Shown in pieces: positions 51,063 to 60,033 of a stretch of 64,000 nt of DNA. Positions within the stretch are counted from its first letter, which is position 1. Every line of letters begins with the position of its first letter. Under the pieces are notes generated by a model that did not search any database, was not told the DNA's origin, and worked only from the letters and a program-made list of their open reading frames with translations. Location: the NCBI GenBank assembly GCA_964561995.1, contig CAZLQZ010000002.1, positions 1 to 64,000 of the forward strand, read 5' to 3'. Source of the DNA: JABIAG01 sp964561995 (GTDB lineage Archaea; Nanobdellota; Nanobdellia; Woesearchaeales; JABIAG01). The position numbers were made by a program, and so were the translations under genes.

Positions 51063-53423
51063 ATGAATATTTCAAAAATAACTAAAAATAAACACTTTTT
51101 TTCAATTTTAATTATTTTAATTGTCATTTTAATAATCTCTTTTCCTCTTTTCAATTTAAATAATTCAAAAAGATCAGGAGATTGGAGAAATGGAGACACT
51201 CCTGGATTTAATCTCATTCAAAAAGTAATTATTGAAGACCATGGTTGGCCACTATGGGACCATTATACTTTTGGTGGAAGACCAATGGCTGGATTAGGTA
51301 TGCCTTTATTATATCCTGTTGCTTTAATTTTAGCATTATTTTTTATTCCTTCTGCAGTTTTAAATTTAATGTTAATTTTACATCTTTTACTTGCTGGAAT
51401 TGGGATGTATTTTTTAGGTTATGAAGTTTTAAAAAGTAAAAGGTCTGCAACAATTGCGGCAGTTATTTATTCTTTTTCTCCTTATTTAATGGCAAGTTTG
51501 CGTCATCCATTTTGGCTTTACGGAATTGCTTTTATACCTTTAGAATTTTTTTTGGCAATTAAAACATACAAAAGCAAGAATTATGTTAATTATAGTATTT
51601 TGCTTGGAATTATTTTTGCTCTACATTTTTTAAGTTCAGGAGTTCTTCAATGGTATTATGCTGTTTTGTTAGTATCTTTTTATTTTGTATTCAAAGCATT
51701 TGGAAAAAACTTTTTTTCAAGAGCAATAAAATCAACAATAATCATTTTTATTTTTGTTTTAGTTATGTTTTCATTAGTTGCAGTAAGATTTTTGCCTTCA
51801 AATGAATTTACTAGTTATACAAATCGGGGTACTGGTCTTCCAATTGAAGAAATTTTAAGAGTTGGACATATTAGTTTTAGTGGTTCTTTAGATACATTTA
51901 TTTATCCTTTTAATCCAAAATCAAAAGATGGTGGACATAGTTATGGTCAAGTTGGTGTAATTGGAACTGTTTTTTTATTATTTGGATTAATTTGTTATTT
52001 TAAGAAAAAACAATTTCTTTCAAGGAAGAAAGATATTTTTTTATTTTTAATTCTTGTTATGATTGGAGTTACCATATTTGCAACTGGAATTTTTATTGAA
52101 CAACTTTACAATCTTCCTGGAATGAGTTCTCAAAGAGGTTTGGATAGGTCATTAATTCTATTTGTTTTGTCTGCTTCATTATTTGCAGGATATGGTTTTA
52201 ATTGTTTACAATTAAAATTACATGAAAAAGGATATTCAATGAAAAAATTGAAGTTTATTTTTTTAATTACATTATTATTAGTTTGGTTAAGTTTATTTGT
52301 AGTAAATCTTTCGAAAATTAATCAACAAAATGCTGAATTTGAACATTATTCAATTACAGAAAACAATCCTGTTTTTCTTATGATTGCAGAAGATAAAGGA
52401 ATTTTTAGATTTCATGTTTTTGAAGTTACAGGAATTGATTATAACAATTTTTTAGGTTCGTCTTTACCAAATGAACAGGAATCAGTTTATGGTACTTATG
52501 GTGGGGGATGGGATTATCGTTATTTTAATGTTTTTTTAGGTTCAACTTTTAGAGATCCTTCTAAATTATGGGGTATGTTTAATGTCAAATATATTATTTC
52601 TTCAATTGAAAGAGAAAATGAAGATTTTGAATTAATAGAGAAATTTGAAAATGTTCCAAAAGAAACAATCAATCAGCAAAGTTATCAAAATGTTGCATAC
52701 TTATATGAAAATAAGAAGGTTATGGAAAGGTCAACAATAATCCCTACTTCGATTCTTGTTGTTGGAAATGAAGATTCTACTTTAAAGACAATTTACGCTT
52801 TAATAATTAATCCAAATATAGACCCTAAGAAAACGATTGTAGTTCAAGGGAAACAGAAAATAAATGATTATTCTTTAATGGAATTAAGTCCATTTGATAT
52901 TGTTCTCTTATCAACTGGTTCAGTTGATGAAAATTCGGCATTTATTATAAGAAGATTTGAAGAAAATGGAGGAATTGTTTTTCCAAGGATACTTGAAGGT
53001 GAAAATTCAATTAATGAAGGAGAAATATATGATAAGTTATCTGAATTTAATGAAACAGTAATTGATTCAGAAATAGAAATTGTAAGTTATTATGATTCAA
53101 CTCCTAATAAAATGGAATTAAAAGTTACTACAAATGAAAGTGCATTATTGTTTATTGCTGAGAAATATACCTTATATCCTGGATGGACTGCTAAAATAGA
53201 TGGTAAAAATACAGACATACTGCTTGCAAATGGAGTATTAAGTACAATTAATGTCCCTATAGGAACTCATAATATTGTATTTGAGTATTATCCAGCAAGT
53301 TTTAGAAAAGGTTTAATAACCACTTCTGTTTCATTATTGTTAATTGTAGTTTATTTCATTTATTATTATTTTAAAAAAAGAAAAAATGGCAAAAATATGC
53401 GGAATATTGAAAACAAAGAGTAA
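51063..53423 (+). CDS. YfhO-family polytopic membrane protein
   Basis: A 786-residue membrane protein resembling YfhO/GT-C proteins. The first outer loop has DTPGFNLIQKVIIEDHGWPLWDHYTFGGRPMAG, split here as DTPGFNLIQ and PLWDHYTFGGRPM. About twelve transmembrane segments lie in 1-420, a soluble outer domain follows (about 425-745) and a last helix sits at about 758-778. Just before the last helix is an Ig-like YPGWTAKIDGKNTDI stretch typical of YfhO. In bacteria YfhO glycosylates lipoteichoic acid. Its stop overlaps the asparagine-synthase-like gene by 38 bp. Confidence 0.83.
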   Translation: MNISKITKNKHFFSILIILIVILIISFPLFNLNNSKRSGDWRNGDTPGFNLIQKVIIEDHGWPLWDHYTFGGRPMAGLGMPLLYPVALILALFFIPSAVLNLMLILHLLLAGIGMYFLGYEVLKSKRSATIAAVIYSFSPYLMASLRHPFWLYGIAFIPLEFFLAIKTYKSKNYVNYSILLGIIFALHFLSSGVLQWYYAVLLVSFYFVFKAFGKNFFSRAIKSTIIIFIFVLVMFSLVAVRFLPSNEFTSYTNRGTGLPIEEILRVGHISFSGSLDTFIYPFNPKSKDGGHSYGQVGVIGTVFLLFGLICYFKKKQFLSRKKDIFLFLILVMIGVTIFATGIFIEQLYNLPGMSSQRGLDRSLILFVLSASLFAGYGFNCLQLKLHEKGYSMKKLKFIFLITLLLVWLSLFVVNLSKINQQNAEFEHYSITENNPVFLMIAEDKGIFRFHVFEVTGIDYNNFLGSSLPNEQESVYGTYGGGWDYRYFNVFLGSTFRDPSKLWGMFNVKYIISSIERENEDFELIEKFENVPKETINQQSYQNVAYLYENKKVMERSTIIPTSILVVGNEDSTLKTIYALIINPNIDPKKTIVVQGKQKINDYSLMELSPFDIVLLSTGSVDENSAFIIRRFEENGGIVFPRILEGENSINEGEIYDKLSEFNETVIDSEIEIVSYYDSTPNKMELKVTTNESALLFIAEKYTLYPGWTAKIDGKNTDILLANGVLSTINVPIGTHNIVFEYYPASFRKGLITTSVSLLLIVVYFIYYYFKKRKNGKNMRNIENKE

Positions 53424-55146
53424 AGATACTTCTAATTTAATTAAAGATATGACTCTTTTAATGAAGCATGAGTCTTGGCATAAAGAGTTTAATTTTTCTA
53501 AAAAAAATATTTCTTTTGGAATTGTAAGTTTAAATCAAATTAATTCAGAACAGCCAATTTGGAATAAAGATAAAACGAAATGCATTATTATGTCGGGAAA
53601 AATTTTTGATTATGATTTTAAAAATGTAAAAAATGATGCAGAATATATTTTATCTTCTTATGAAAAATTTGGTAAAGAATTTATTAAAAAATTAAATGGT
53701 ATATTTGCTTTCGCATTATTTGATTTTAAAGAAGAGTCTATTGTTCTTGTTAATGATAGATATGGTTTTAGACCTTTGTATTATCATATTGATTTTGATA
53801 AAATTATTTTTGCTTCTGAGGTTAAATCAATTATTGCTGATAAAACAATAAAAAAGGAGATTGATTGGAAAGCATGGGGTGATTTTTTTTATTTTGGAGA
53901 AATACATGGTAATAATACTTTTTTTAAGAATATTTCAGCTTTACCTCCCGCATCAATTTTAACTTTTAAAAATTCAAAAGTAAGTATTGAAAAATATTAT
54001 GATTTTAGTTTTATAAAATCTGATGATTCAAAAAAAGCAAATTATTTTGTAGATAAATCTATTGAGCTTTTGAATAGAAGTTTAGATAAACAAACAAAAT
54101 GGTTGAAAGAAGCAGATTTATTGCTGACTGGCGGATTTGATTCAAGATGTATTGCAATGATAATTAAAAATCAGAATAGAATTAAATTAAATACTTTTAC
54201 TACCTTAAAAGAGGGTGATGGTGATAAAGATAAAATTTATGCAAAAAAAGTTGCAGATTTTCTCGGTTTCAAAAATACTTTTGTTCCATTATCAAAAGAT
54301 CTTTATCAAAAACATTTTCTTAAGACATTTTATTTAACTGATGGAATGACTAATGGTCATTTGTTTTTAATGCCTTTAATTGAAAAATTAGATAAAAAAC
54401 ATATTAATTTTGATGGAATTGTGGGTGATATATTATTAAGGGGAAGTTTTACTGATGAATATAAATTAAAGATTGGTAGTAAAAAATTAATTAATACTTT
54501 ATTAAATAAAAATAAATCTAAAATTGTTAAAAAAGTATTTAATAGTGATGTTGCAAAAATAATTAATAATTCAATATTGGAAGAAACTAAAAAAGAACTT
54601 AATAATTTTAAAGACACTAATAATTTTTTAACATTATACCTTTTGATGAATGAAGGAAGAAGAAAAGTTGCTTTAAATTCAATGAATACTTTATTATTAA
54701 AAAAAGAAAGTTTTGCTCCTTTTTTGGATAATGATTTTGTTGAATTTGCTTTAACAATTCCTACTAAATTAAAGAATAAAGAAGCAATTTATAATAAGAT
54801 CATGAATAAATTGAATTCTGAATGTATGAAAATATCAAGTACTAGAGGATTAGTTGAAAATAAAAATTTAATTTTTTATTTAAAACGTTTAACTTTTATT
54901 AGAAATATTAGATCAAGATTATATTTCTTTTTATCTTCTTCTTCATTATTTATGAAGTTTTTAACAAAAATTGGTTTATATAAAAGAGATTCAAAAGACA
55001 ATTTGAACTTTGAAGAAAAACTTTTGAAAAAATGTACTGAAAGAGATTTTATTAATGATTTCAAACATAATTCTGATCTGTATTCTAAGTATCGTTTACA
55101 ATTTCTATTGTGGTATAATCTCTTTTTTAAAGGGAAAGTTTTATAA
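53386..55146 (+). CDS. Asparagine-synthase-like glutamine amidotransferase
   Basis: A 586-residue two-domain protein. The N-terminal class II glutaminase domain (about 1-180) has CGIL, KKLNGIFAFALFD and NDRYGFRPLYY. The C-terminal PP-loop synthetase domain has LLLTGGFDSRCIAM, a Ser-to-Thr change from the usual SGGLDS. The nucleophile Cys sits at residue 5 (MAKICGI), not 2 as in AsnB, so a 4-residue propeptide must be removed. In glycan loci such enzymes may amidate uronic acids, which fits the uronate genes nearby. Overlaps the YfhO gene by 38 bp. Confidence 0.85.
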   Translation: MAKICGILKTKSKDTSNLIKDMTLLMKHESWHKEFNFSKKNISFGIVSLNQINSEQPIWNKDKTKCIIMSGKIFDYDFKNVKNDAEYILSSYEKFGKEFIKKLNGIFAFALFDFKEESIVLVNDRYGFRPLYYHIDFDKIIFASEVKSIIADKTIKKEIDWKAWGDFFYFGEIHGNNTFFKNISALPPASILTFKNSKVSIEKYYDFSFIKSDDSKKANYFVDKSIELLNRSLDKQTKWLKEADLLLTGGFDSRCIAMIIKNQNRIKLNTFTTLKEGDGDKDKIYAKKVADFLGFKNTFVPLSKDLYQKHFLKTFYLTDGMTNGHLFLMPLIEKLDKKHINFDGIVGDILLRGSFTDEYKLKIGSKKLINTLLNKNKSKIVKKVFNSDVAKIINNSILEETKKELNNFKDTNNFLTLYLLMNEGRRKVALNSMNTLLLKKESFAPFLDNDFVEFALTIPTKLKNKEAIYNKIMNKLNSECMKISSTRGLVENKNLIFYLKRLTFIRNIRSRLYFFLSSSSLFMKFLTKIGLYKRDSKDNLNFEEKLLKKCTERDFINDFKHNSDLYSKYRLQFLLWYNLFFKGKVL

Positions 55147-55169
55147 AAGGTTAAATTCATTATTAAAGC

Positions 55170-55952
55170 ATGAAATTTAAAGAAATTCTTCATGGAACAG
55201 CAGCGTCCAGGGATGCTGAACAAGGATATTCTGGTTTGAAATATCAAATTTATGAATTTCTTGCAGCTGTACTTGTAAAAATTCTAATGTATACTCCAAT
55301 TACTGCAAACCAAATTACTTTATTGGGAATTGTTTTTGTTTATGTTGCTGCTATATTATTTGGTTATGGAACTTTATATCTTGGAATATTAGCAGTTGGT
55401 TTTATTTATCTTGGAGAGTTAATGGATGCAACTGATGGAACTTTGGCAAGATCTAAAAAAGCTTGTTCTAAATTACAATCTAATATTTTAGGAAATTTAT
55501 ATCATTCTTCAGCTTATTCAATACTTTTTTTGGGAATTGGATTTGGTGTTTTTGTAGGTACTGGAAATTGTATTTTTATTCTATTGGGTGGAATTTCTGC
55601 TTTTTTTCAACAAACAATGGGTTTGATTCGTTTCTTAGGAAGTCAAGTAATGTTTAAGAATAGAGAATTGTTAAAAGAAAAAGGAAAAGAAAATTTATTA
55701 GATGAAGCAGATGAAAAAAAATTATTTAAAGTTGGTAAAAAATCATTCAAGAATTTCTTTATTGAATTGATTGGTGCACCAATTAAACATTTAAGATTAA
55801 TAATTATTGTAGTATTAATTTTGAATTATACAATATATCCAATGGCGTTTTCAATATTTACTATATTTTATGCGATTTTCATTCCAATTAAAACGCTTGG
55901 TTTCTTGCATAGTATTTATTATTCTTTCAAAAGAATAGAAACAAAGAATTAA
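55170..55952 (+). CDS. Divergent CDP-alcohol phosphotransferase
   Basis: A 260-residue membrane protein with about six hydrophobic segments. The family motif begins normally (MDATDGTLAR, giving D-x2-D-G-x2-A-R), but the second half, normally G-x3-D-x3-D, reads QSNILGNLY. Two catalytic aspartates therefore appear to be missing. The N-terminal TAASRDAEQGYSGLKYQIYEFL and a long Lys/Glu-rich loop (about 165-195) are unusual. It could move a CDP/CMP-activated head group (for example CMP-AEP from the fusion enzyme) to a lipid or glycan by a changed mechanism, or be non-catalytic. Confidence 0.7.
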   Translation: MKFKEILHGTAASRDAEQGYSGLKYQIYEFLAAVLVKILMYTPITANQITLLGIVFVYVAAILFGYGTLYLGILAVGFIYLGELMDATDGTLARSKKACSKLQSNILGNLYHSSAYSILFLGIGFGVFVGTGNCIFILLGGISAFFQQTMGLIRFLGSQVMFKNRELLKEKGKENLLDEADEKKLFKVGKKSFKNFFIELIGAPIKHLRLIIIVVLILNYTIYPMAFSIFTIFYAIFIPIKTLGFLHSIYYSFKRIETKN

Positions 55953-55982
55953 TTTTATATAGTTTGAAATAATTTGTTAATT

Positions 55983-57470
55983 ATGAGCTATCTTAAAAAG
56001 GGGTTATTAGGTGTTATTTTAATATTTACTGCAACTACTTTAGGCAATATAGCAGGTTATTTTGTCAGATTAATTTTGGCTAGAAATATTACTCTTGAAG
56101 AAATTGGATTATTTTATTCCGTTTTCACATTAATTACTTTTGTACTTCTTTTTGTTAATATTGGTACAACTCCTGCTTTAATTAAATTCATTTCACAATT
56201 TAAAGCAGAAAAGAATTATGGCAAATTGTGGTATTCTATTAAGTTTGTTACAATTATTAAATTATTTTTAGCTGTTATTGCATCATTATTAATTTATTTT
56301 TCATCTAATTTTTTAGCTTTATATTATTTTAAGGATCCTGCTGCTCAATTAGTATTGCAAATTTTTTCAATTGTTTTGTTTTGTATTGTTGTTGTGGGAT
56401 TAATGGGAGCTATATTTCAAGGTTTTCAAAGTATGATGACTTTATCTTTGATTCTTTTTAGTGAGAATCTTTTATTTTTATTATCAACAATTGTGTTAAT
56501 TTTTTATGGTTTTGAAAAAAGTGCTTTGTTACCTTCTTATGGTTTTTTAGCAGGTTGGGGATTCACTATTTTGTTATTTTTGCCTTTTTTATTTCGTTAT
56601 AAGAAATTTTTAGAAAAGGATATAAAAATCAATCATTTATCTAAAAAAATAATGAATTTTGCTTTAGCATCATTTTTAATTTCATTAGGTAATTTAATTA
56701 TTGGATATTTAGATACTTTAATTTTAACTTTTTTTAGGCCATTAAGTGAAGTTGGAGTTTACAATGTTGTTTTACCTACTGTTATAATAATTGGTTTTTT
56801 AAGTCGGTCTATTTCTCAAGTTTTTTTCCCAATGGTTTCAGAATTGTGGACTAAAGGATTAAAAAACAAATTAATTGAAGGTACTAATTTACTTCATAAA
56901 TATTCAATGTTAACGGTAATACCTTTGTCAATGACTTTATTTGTTTTTCCTGAAATTTTATTGAATTTTTTGTTTGGTGCCGAATATGTAATTGGTAGTA
57001 TGGTAATGAGAATACTTTCAGTAGGAATTATTTTTTTCACAATTGGAACGGTGGATCAATCAATACTTTCAGGCATTGGAAAACCAAAAGTTGTTACAAA
57101 AATTCTTTTATTAGCAGCATTATTCAATGTGGTAACAAATTTTATATTTATTCCATATTATGGAATGTTGGCCGCGTCTATAACTACTACATTAAGTTAC
57201 TTATTAATCTTTATTTTAACAACCTTAGCTCTTAAAAAACATATTCAATTGAATTTTAAATATTTAGATTGGTTAAAATATTTTTCATCAGCGGTTGTAT
57301 TTGTATTATCTGTTTATTTATTAAAAAACATTTTAAAATTCAATGCTATTTTAGAATTCTTTATTTGTTTAGTATTCGCTTCTTTAGTTTATTTAATTGT
57401 TTGTTATTTAGTTGGTTTATTAAATATTAAAGAAGTTAAATTTTTCATCAAATCAGTATTGAAGAGATAA
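55983..57470 (+). CDS. Wzx/RfbX-type polysaccharide flippase
   Basis: A 495-residue MOP-superfamily protein with about fourteen transmembrane segments: LLGVILIFTATTLGNIAGYFVRLILAR (split TTLGNIAGYF and VRLILARNITLEE), FLISLGNLIIGYLDTLIL and VLSVGIIFFTIGTVDQSIL. It moves lipid-linked oligosaccharide across the membrane. The reading frame starts at a TTG (55974), but the ATG at 55983 is preferred. In the middle of the glycan region, so it likely exports the glycan made here. Confidence 0.9.
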   Translation: MSYLKKGLLGVILIFTATTLGNIAGYFVRLILARNITLEEIGLFYSVFTLITFVLLFVNIGTTPALIKFISQFKAEKNYGKLWYSIKFVTIIKLFLAVIASLLIYFSSNFLALYYFKDPAAQLVLQIFSIVLFCIVVVGLMGAIFQGFQSMMTLSLILFSENLLFLLSTIVLIFYGFEKSALLPSYGFLAGWGFTILLFLPFLFRYKKFLEKDIKINHLSKKIMNFALASFLISLGNLIIGYLDTLILTFFRPLSEVGVYNVVLPTVIIIGFLSRSISQVFFPMVSELWTKGLKNKLIEGTNLLHKYSMLTVIPLSMTLFVFPEILLNFLFGAEYVIGSMVMRILSVGIIFFTIGTVDQSILSGIGKPKVVTKILLLAALFNVVTNFIFIPYYGMLAASITTTLSYLLIFILTTLALKKHIQLNFKYLDWLKYFSSAVVFVLSVYLLKNILKFNAILEFFICLVFASLVYLIVCYLVGLLNIKEVKFFIKSVLKR

Positions 57471-57501
57471 ACTTTTAAAACCTTAAAAAACTCACAAGAT
57501 T

Positions 57502-58263
57502 ATGAAACCAATATTTAATGTTAAAAGTGAAAAAAACGTAAAAGAATGGTATGAAAGAGAAGATATTGCTCAAAAATATCTAAAGAAAAGATTTCAAGAT
57601 CCTATGGGTAGATTAAGACATAATTCTCAAGTAAAAATAATTAATTTAGAAGTTAAAAAAAATATGCCCAAAACTCTTTTAGATTTAGCTTGTGGACCTG
57701 CAAGAGTTAGTGCTGATATTAAAGGGGAATTTGAAGGTATTGCTGCAGATAATAGTGATGAAATGCTTGAGATTGCTAAACAAAGATTACAACCTATAAA
57801 GTGGAAAATTAAAAAAGTTGATGCTTTTAATTTAAATTTTAAAGAAAAATTTGGTTTTGTAACTAGTTTTAGATTTGTAAGACATTTTGAAATGCATGAA
57901 AGAAAAGTAATTTATGGTGAAATAAGAAAAATTTTGAAACCGTCAGGTATTTTTATTTTTGATGTTGTAAATTTTAAGAAATGGAAGTCAATCCGAAATT
58001 TGACAAAAGTATTGGGAAGAAATAAACCTTTGCCTGTATATGATAAATTTTACAATGTTAAAGAAATCAAAAAAGAATTAAAAGAAAATGGTTTTAAAGT
58101 TGTTAAAATGCAACCAATAATCAATCATTTTTTAATTCAATATATTATTTCAAAGATTCTACCAAATAAACTTGCTTTTAAAATAATTAGTTGGTTAGAT
58201 GAATTCGGAGGCAAAAATCCCTGGGAGTGGGTTGTTGTTTGTAAAAAAATTGAAAAAAGATAA
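57502..58263 (+). CDS. Class I SAM-dependent methyltransferase
   Basis: A 253-residue methyltransferase with TLLDLACGPARVSADI, GIAADNSDEMLEIAK, a VTSFRFVRHFEMHERKV segment and IFIFDVVNFKKWKS. It follows the flippase gene by 31 bp and runs into the next methyltransferase. The N-terminus (VKEWYEREDIAQKYLKKRF) resembles methyltransferases in archaeal glycan loci. The acceptor is unknown. Confidence 0.85.
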   Translation: MKPIFNVKSEKNVKEWYEREDIAQKYLKKRFQDPMGRLRHNSQVKIINLEVKKNMPKTLLDLACGPARVSADIKGEFEGIAADNSDEMLEIAKQRLQPIKWKIKKVDAFNLNFKEKFGFVTSFRFVRHFEMHERKVIYGEIRKILKPSGIFIFDVVNFKKWKSIRNLTKVLGRNKPLPVYDKFYNVKEIKKELKENGFKVVKMQPIINHFLIQYIISKILPNKLAFKIISWLDEFGGKNPWEWVVVCKKIEKR

Positions 58264-59029
58264 TTATCAAATTACAAAAGAGTATTACAATCAGGTTGCA
58301 ATGTGGCGTTCATCTGGTTTTCTTAAAGGATGGGTTGGTCAAATTGCTAAAAGACGAGTTCTCCCTGCATTTAAAGCTTTGAAGTTTAATGTAAGTGATA
58401 AATGGTTAGATATGGGTTGTGGTCCTGGATTTAATTTTAGGCTTGGTTTTTTATTAAATAAGAACAAAAACCTAAAAATTTATGGTATTGATCTTTCTAA
58501 TCAAAATATTAAAATTGCAAAAGAAGAAATAAAAAATTCTAAATTTGATATTGGAAATGTAGAAAAACTTCCTTATGAAAATGAATTTTTTGACAAAATA
58601 ACATATTTGCATGTAATTGAACATGTACCTAATCCTTTACAGTCTTTAAGAGAATTAAAAAGAGTTTTGAAGTTTAATGGCGTAGGAAGCATTTGTTTTC
58701 AAAATAAGTATGGGATTGAAAATTTAGGTATGGGTTTTTCAAAGAAATTAGTTTCAATTCTTGGTGGAGATAAAGCTGGATTTGACAAACCTTCTGGAGT
58801 ATTGGATGTAAGAAGATCATATTTTGAAATTAAAAAAATGTGTGAAAAAGCAGGACTTAAGGTAATTAGAGTTGATGGAGCCATATTAATGTTGCCCTCA
58901 TTAGCTTGGAGAATTCCTTGTTTAAGAAAATTAACTTTAATAATCTCAGATTTTCTTGAAAAGCTACCTCTTATTAAATATTTTTCTAGTTATATTTGTA
59001 TTACTGTAATTAGAACCAATAGACCATAA
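58199..59029 (+). CDS. Class I SAM-dependent methyltransferase
   Basis: A methyltransferase of up to 276 residues: KWLDMGCGPGFNFRLGF, GIDLSNQNIKIAKEE, VEKLPYENEFFDKITYLHVIEHV and a long C-terminal part (KYGIENLGMGFSKKLV). From the ATG at 58199 the first 17 residues overlap the previous gene and do not look conserved. A TTG at 58250 (259 residues), which begins at KKDNYQITKEYYNQ, may be the true start. Second of a tandem methyltransferase pair. Confidence 0.82.
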   Translation: MNSEAKIPGSGLLFVKKLKKDNYQITKEYYNQVAMWRSSGFLKGWVGQIAKRRVLPAFKALKFNVSDKWLDMGCGPGFNFRLGFLLNKNKNLKIYGIDLSNQNIKIAKEEIKNSKFDIGNVEKLPYENEFFDKITYLHVIEHVPNPLQSLRELKRVLKFNGVGSICFQNKYGIENLGMGFSKKLVSILGGDKAGFDKPSGVLDVRRSYFEIKKMCEKAGLKVIRVDGAILMLPSLAWRIPCLRKLTLIISDFLEKLPLIKYFSSYICITVIRTNRP

Positions 59030-59070
59030 TTCCATAACTTTTATAAACTAATTCTCTTTTTGAAGATTAT

Positions 59071-60033
59071 ATGTTGTTTAAAAATAAAGTTGTTTTAGTT
59101 ACTGGTGGAGCAGGATTTATTGGTTCTCATTTAGTTGATAGAGCATTAAAAGAAGGTGCAGAAAAAGTAATTAGTTTTGACAATTTGATTGGAGGAAAAC
59201 TTGAAAATCATGCTCATTTAAAAGATGAACCACGATTTGAGTTTGTTAATGGAGATATAAGAGATTATGATGCAATAAAGCCTTGTGTAGAACAGGCAGA
59301 TGTAATATTTAATGAAGCAGCTTCTAAATTGGTAGTTAGTTTGAAAGACCCAAAAATGGATGTTGAAACCAACGTATTAGGAAATTTTAATATTTTAGAA
59401 ATAATTAGAAAAAGCGGTAAAAATCCAAGATTAATTCATGCATCAACTGGTAGTGTTTTTGGTAGTAGTGAAAAACCATTTGAAGAAAATTCACCAAAAA
59501 ATCCCTCTACTATTTATGGTATTAGTAAATTTGCTGCAGAAAATTATATTAAGTTTTATCATAAAAATTATGGAATTAATGCTTCAATTCTTAGATATTT
59601 TCACGTTTTTGGTCCAAGACAAGATTATCATGGAGAAGCTGGAGTAATTAATATTTTTTTATCTAGAACTCTTAAAGGTCAAGCTCCTCAAGTTTGTAGT
59701 CCTGGAATACAAATAAGATGTTTTACTTTTGTTCAAGATGTAGTAGAAGCAAATATGATGATGTACAAGAATGATTCAACAATTGGACAGGAATATAATG
59801 TGGCTTCAAAGACTAGAATTAGTATTCTTGATTTAGCAAATTTAATTGTTAAAAAATATGGTCCCTTGGATATGAAATCTGATATGATAGCATCAAGAAT
59901 GGGTGAAAATCTCAAACCAATTCCAAATACATATAAAATAGAAAGTTTAGGTTTTAATGAATCAATTTCTTTTGAAGAAGGTTTAGACATTACTAAAAAA
60001 TGGATTGAGGAGGATATTAAAAATGGTAATTAA
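59071..60033 (+). CDS. NAD-dependent sugar-nucleotide epimerase/dehydratase (extended SDR)
   Basis: A 320-residue extended SDR: VLVTGGAGFIGSHLVDRAL, FNEAASKLVVSLKDP, the catalytic ASTGSVFGSS and the YxxxK site in YGISKFAAENY. LRYFHVFGPRQDYHGE and IQIRCFTFVQDVV complete the substrate domain. It resembles UDP-glucose 4-epimerase and UDP-GlcNAc C4/C2 processing enzymes. It begins a tight run with WbpB-, WbpD- and WbpE-like genes, so it likely acts on the same UDP-sugar. A TATA-like TTTTATAAAC lies about 30 bp upstream. Confidence 0.87.
   Translation: MLFKNKVVLVTGGAGFIGSHLVDRALKEGAEKVISFDNLIGGKLENHAHLKDEPRFEFVNGDIRDYDAIKPCVEQADVIFNEAASKLVVSLKDPKMDVETNVLGNFNILEIIRKSGKNPRLIHASTGSVFGSSEKPFEENSPKNPSTIYGISKFAAENYIKFYHKNYGINASILRYFHVFGPRQDYHGEAGVINIFLSRTLKGQAPQVCSPGIQIRCFTFVQDVVEANMMMYKNDSTIGQEYNVASKTRISILDLANLIVKKYGPLDMKSDMIASRMGENLKPIPNTYKIESLGFNESISFEEGLDITKKWIEEDIKNGN
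60008..60013 (+). promoter_or_regulatory. Shine-Dalgarno sequence of the WbpB-like gene
   Basis: AGGAGG lies 9 bases before the ATG at 60023, inside the end of the epimerase gene. It selects 60023 over the in-frame TTG at 60005. Confidence 0.7.
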
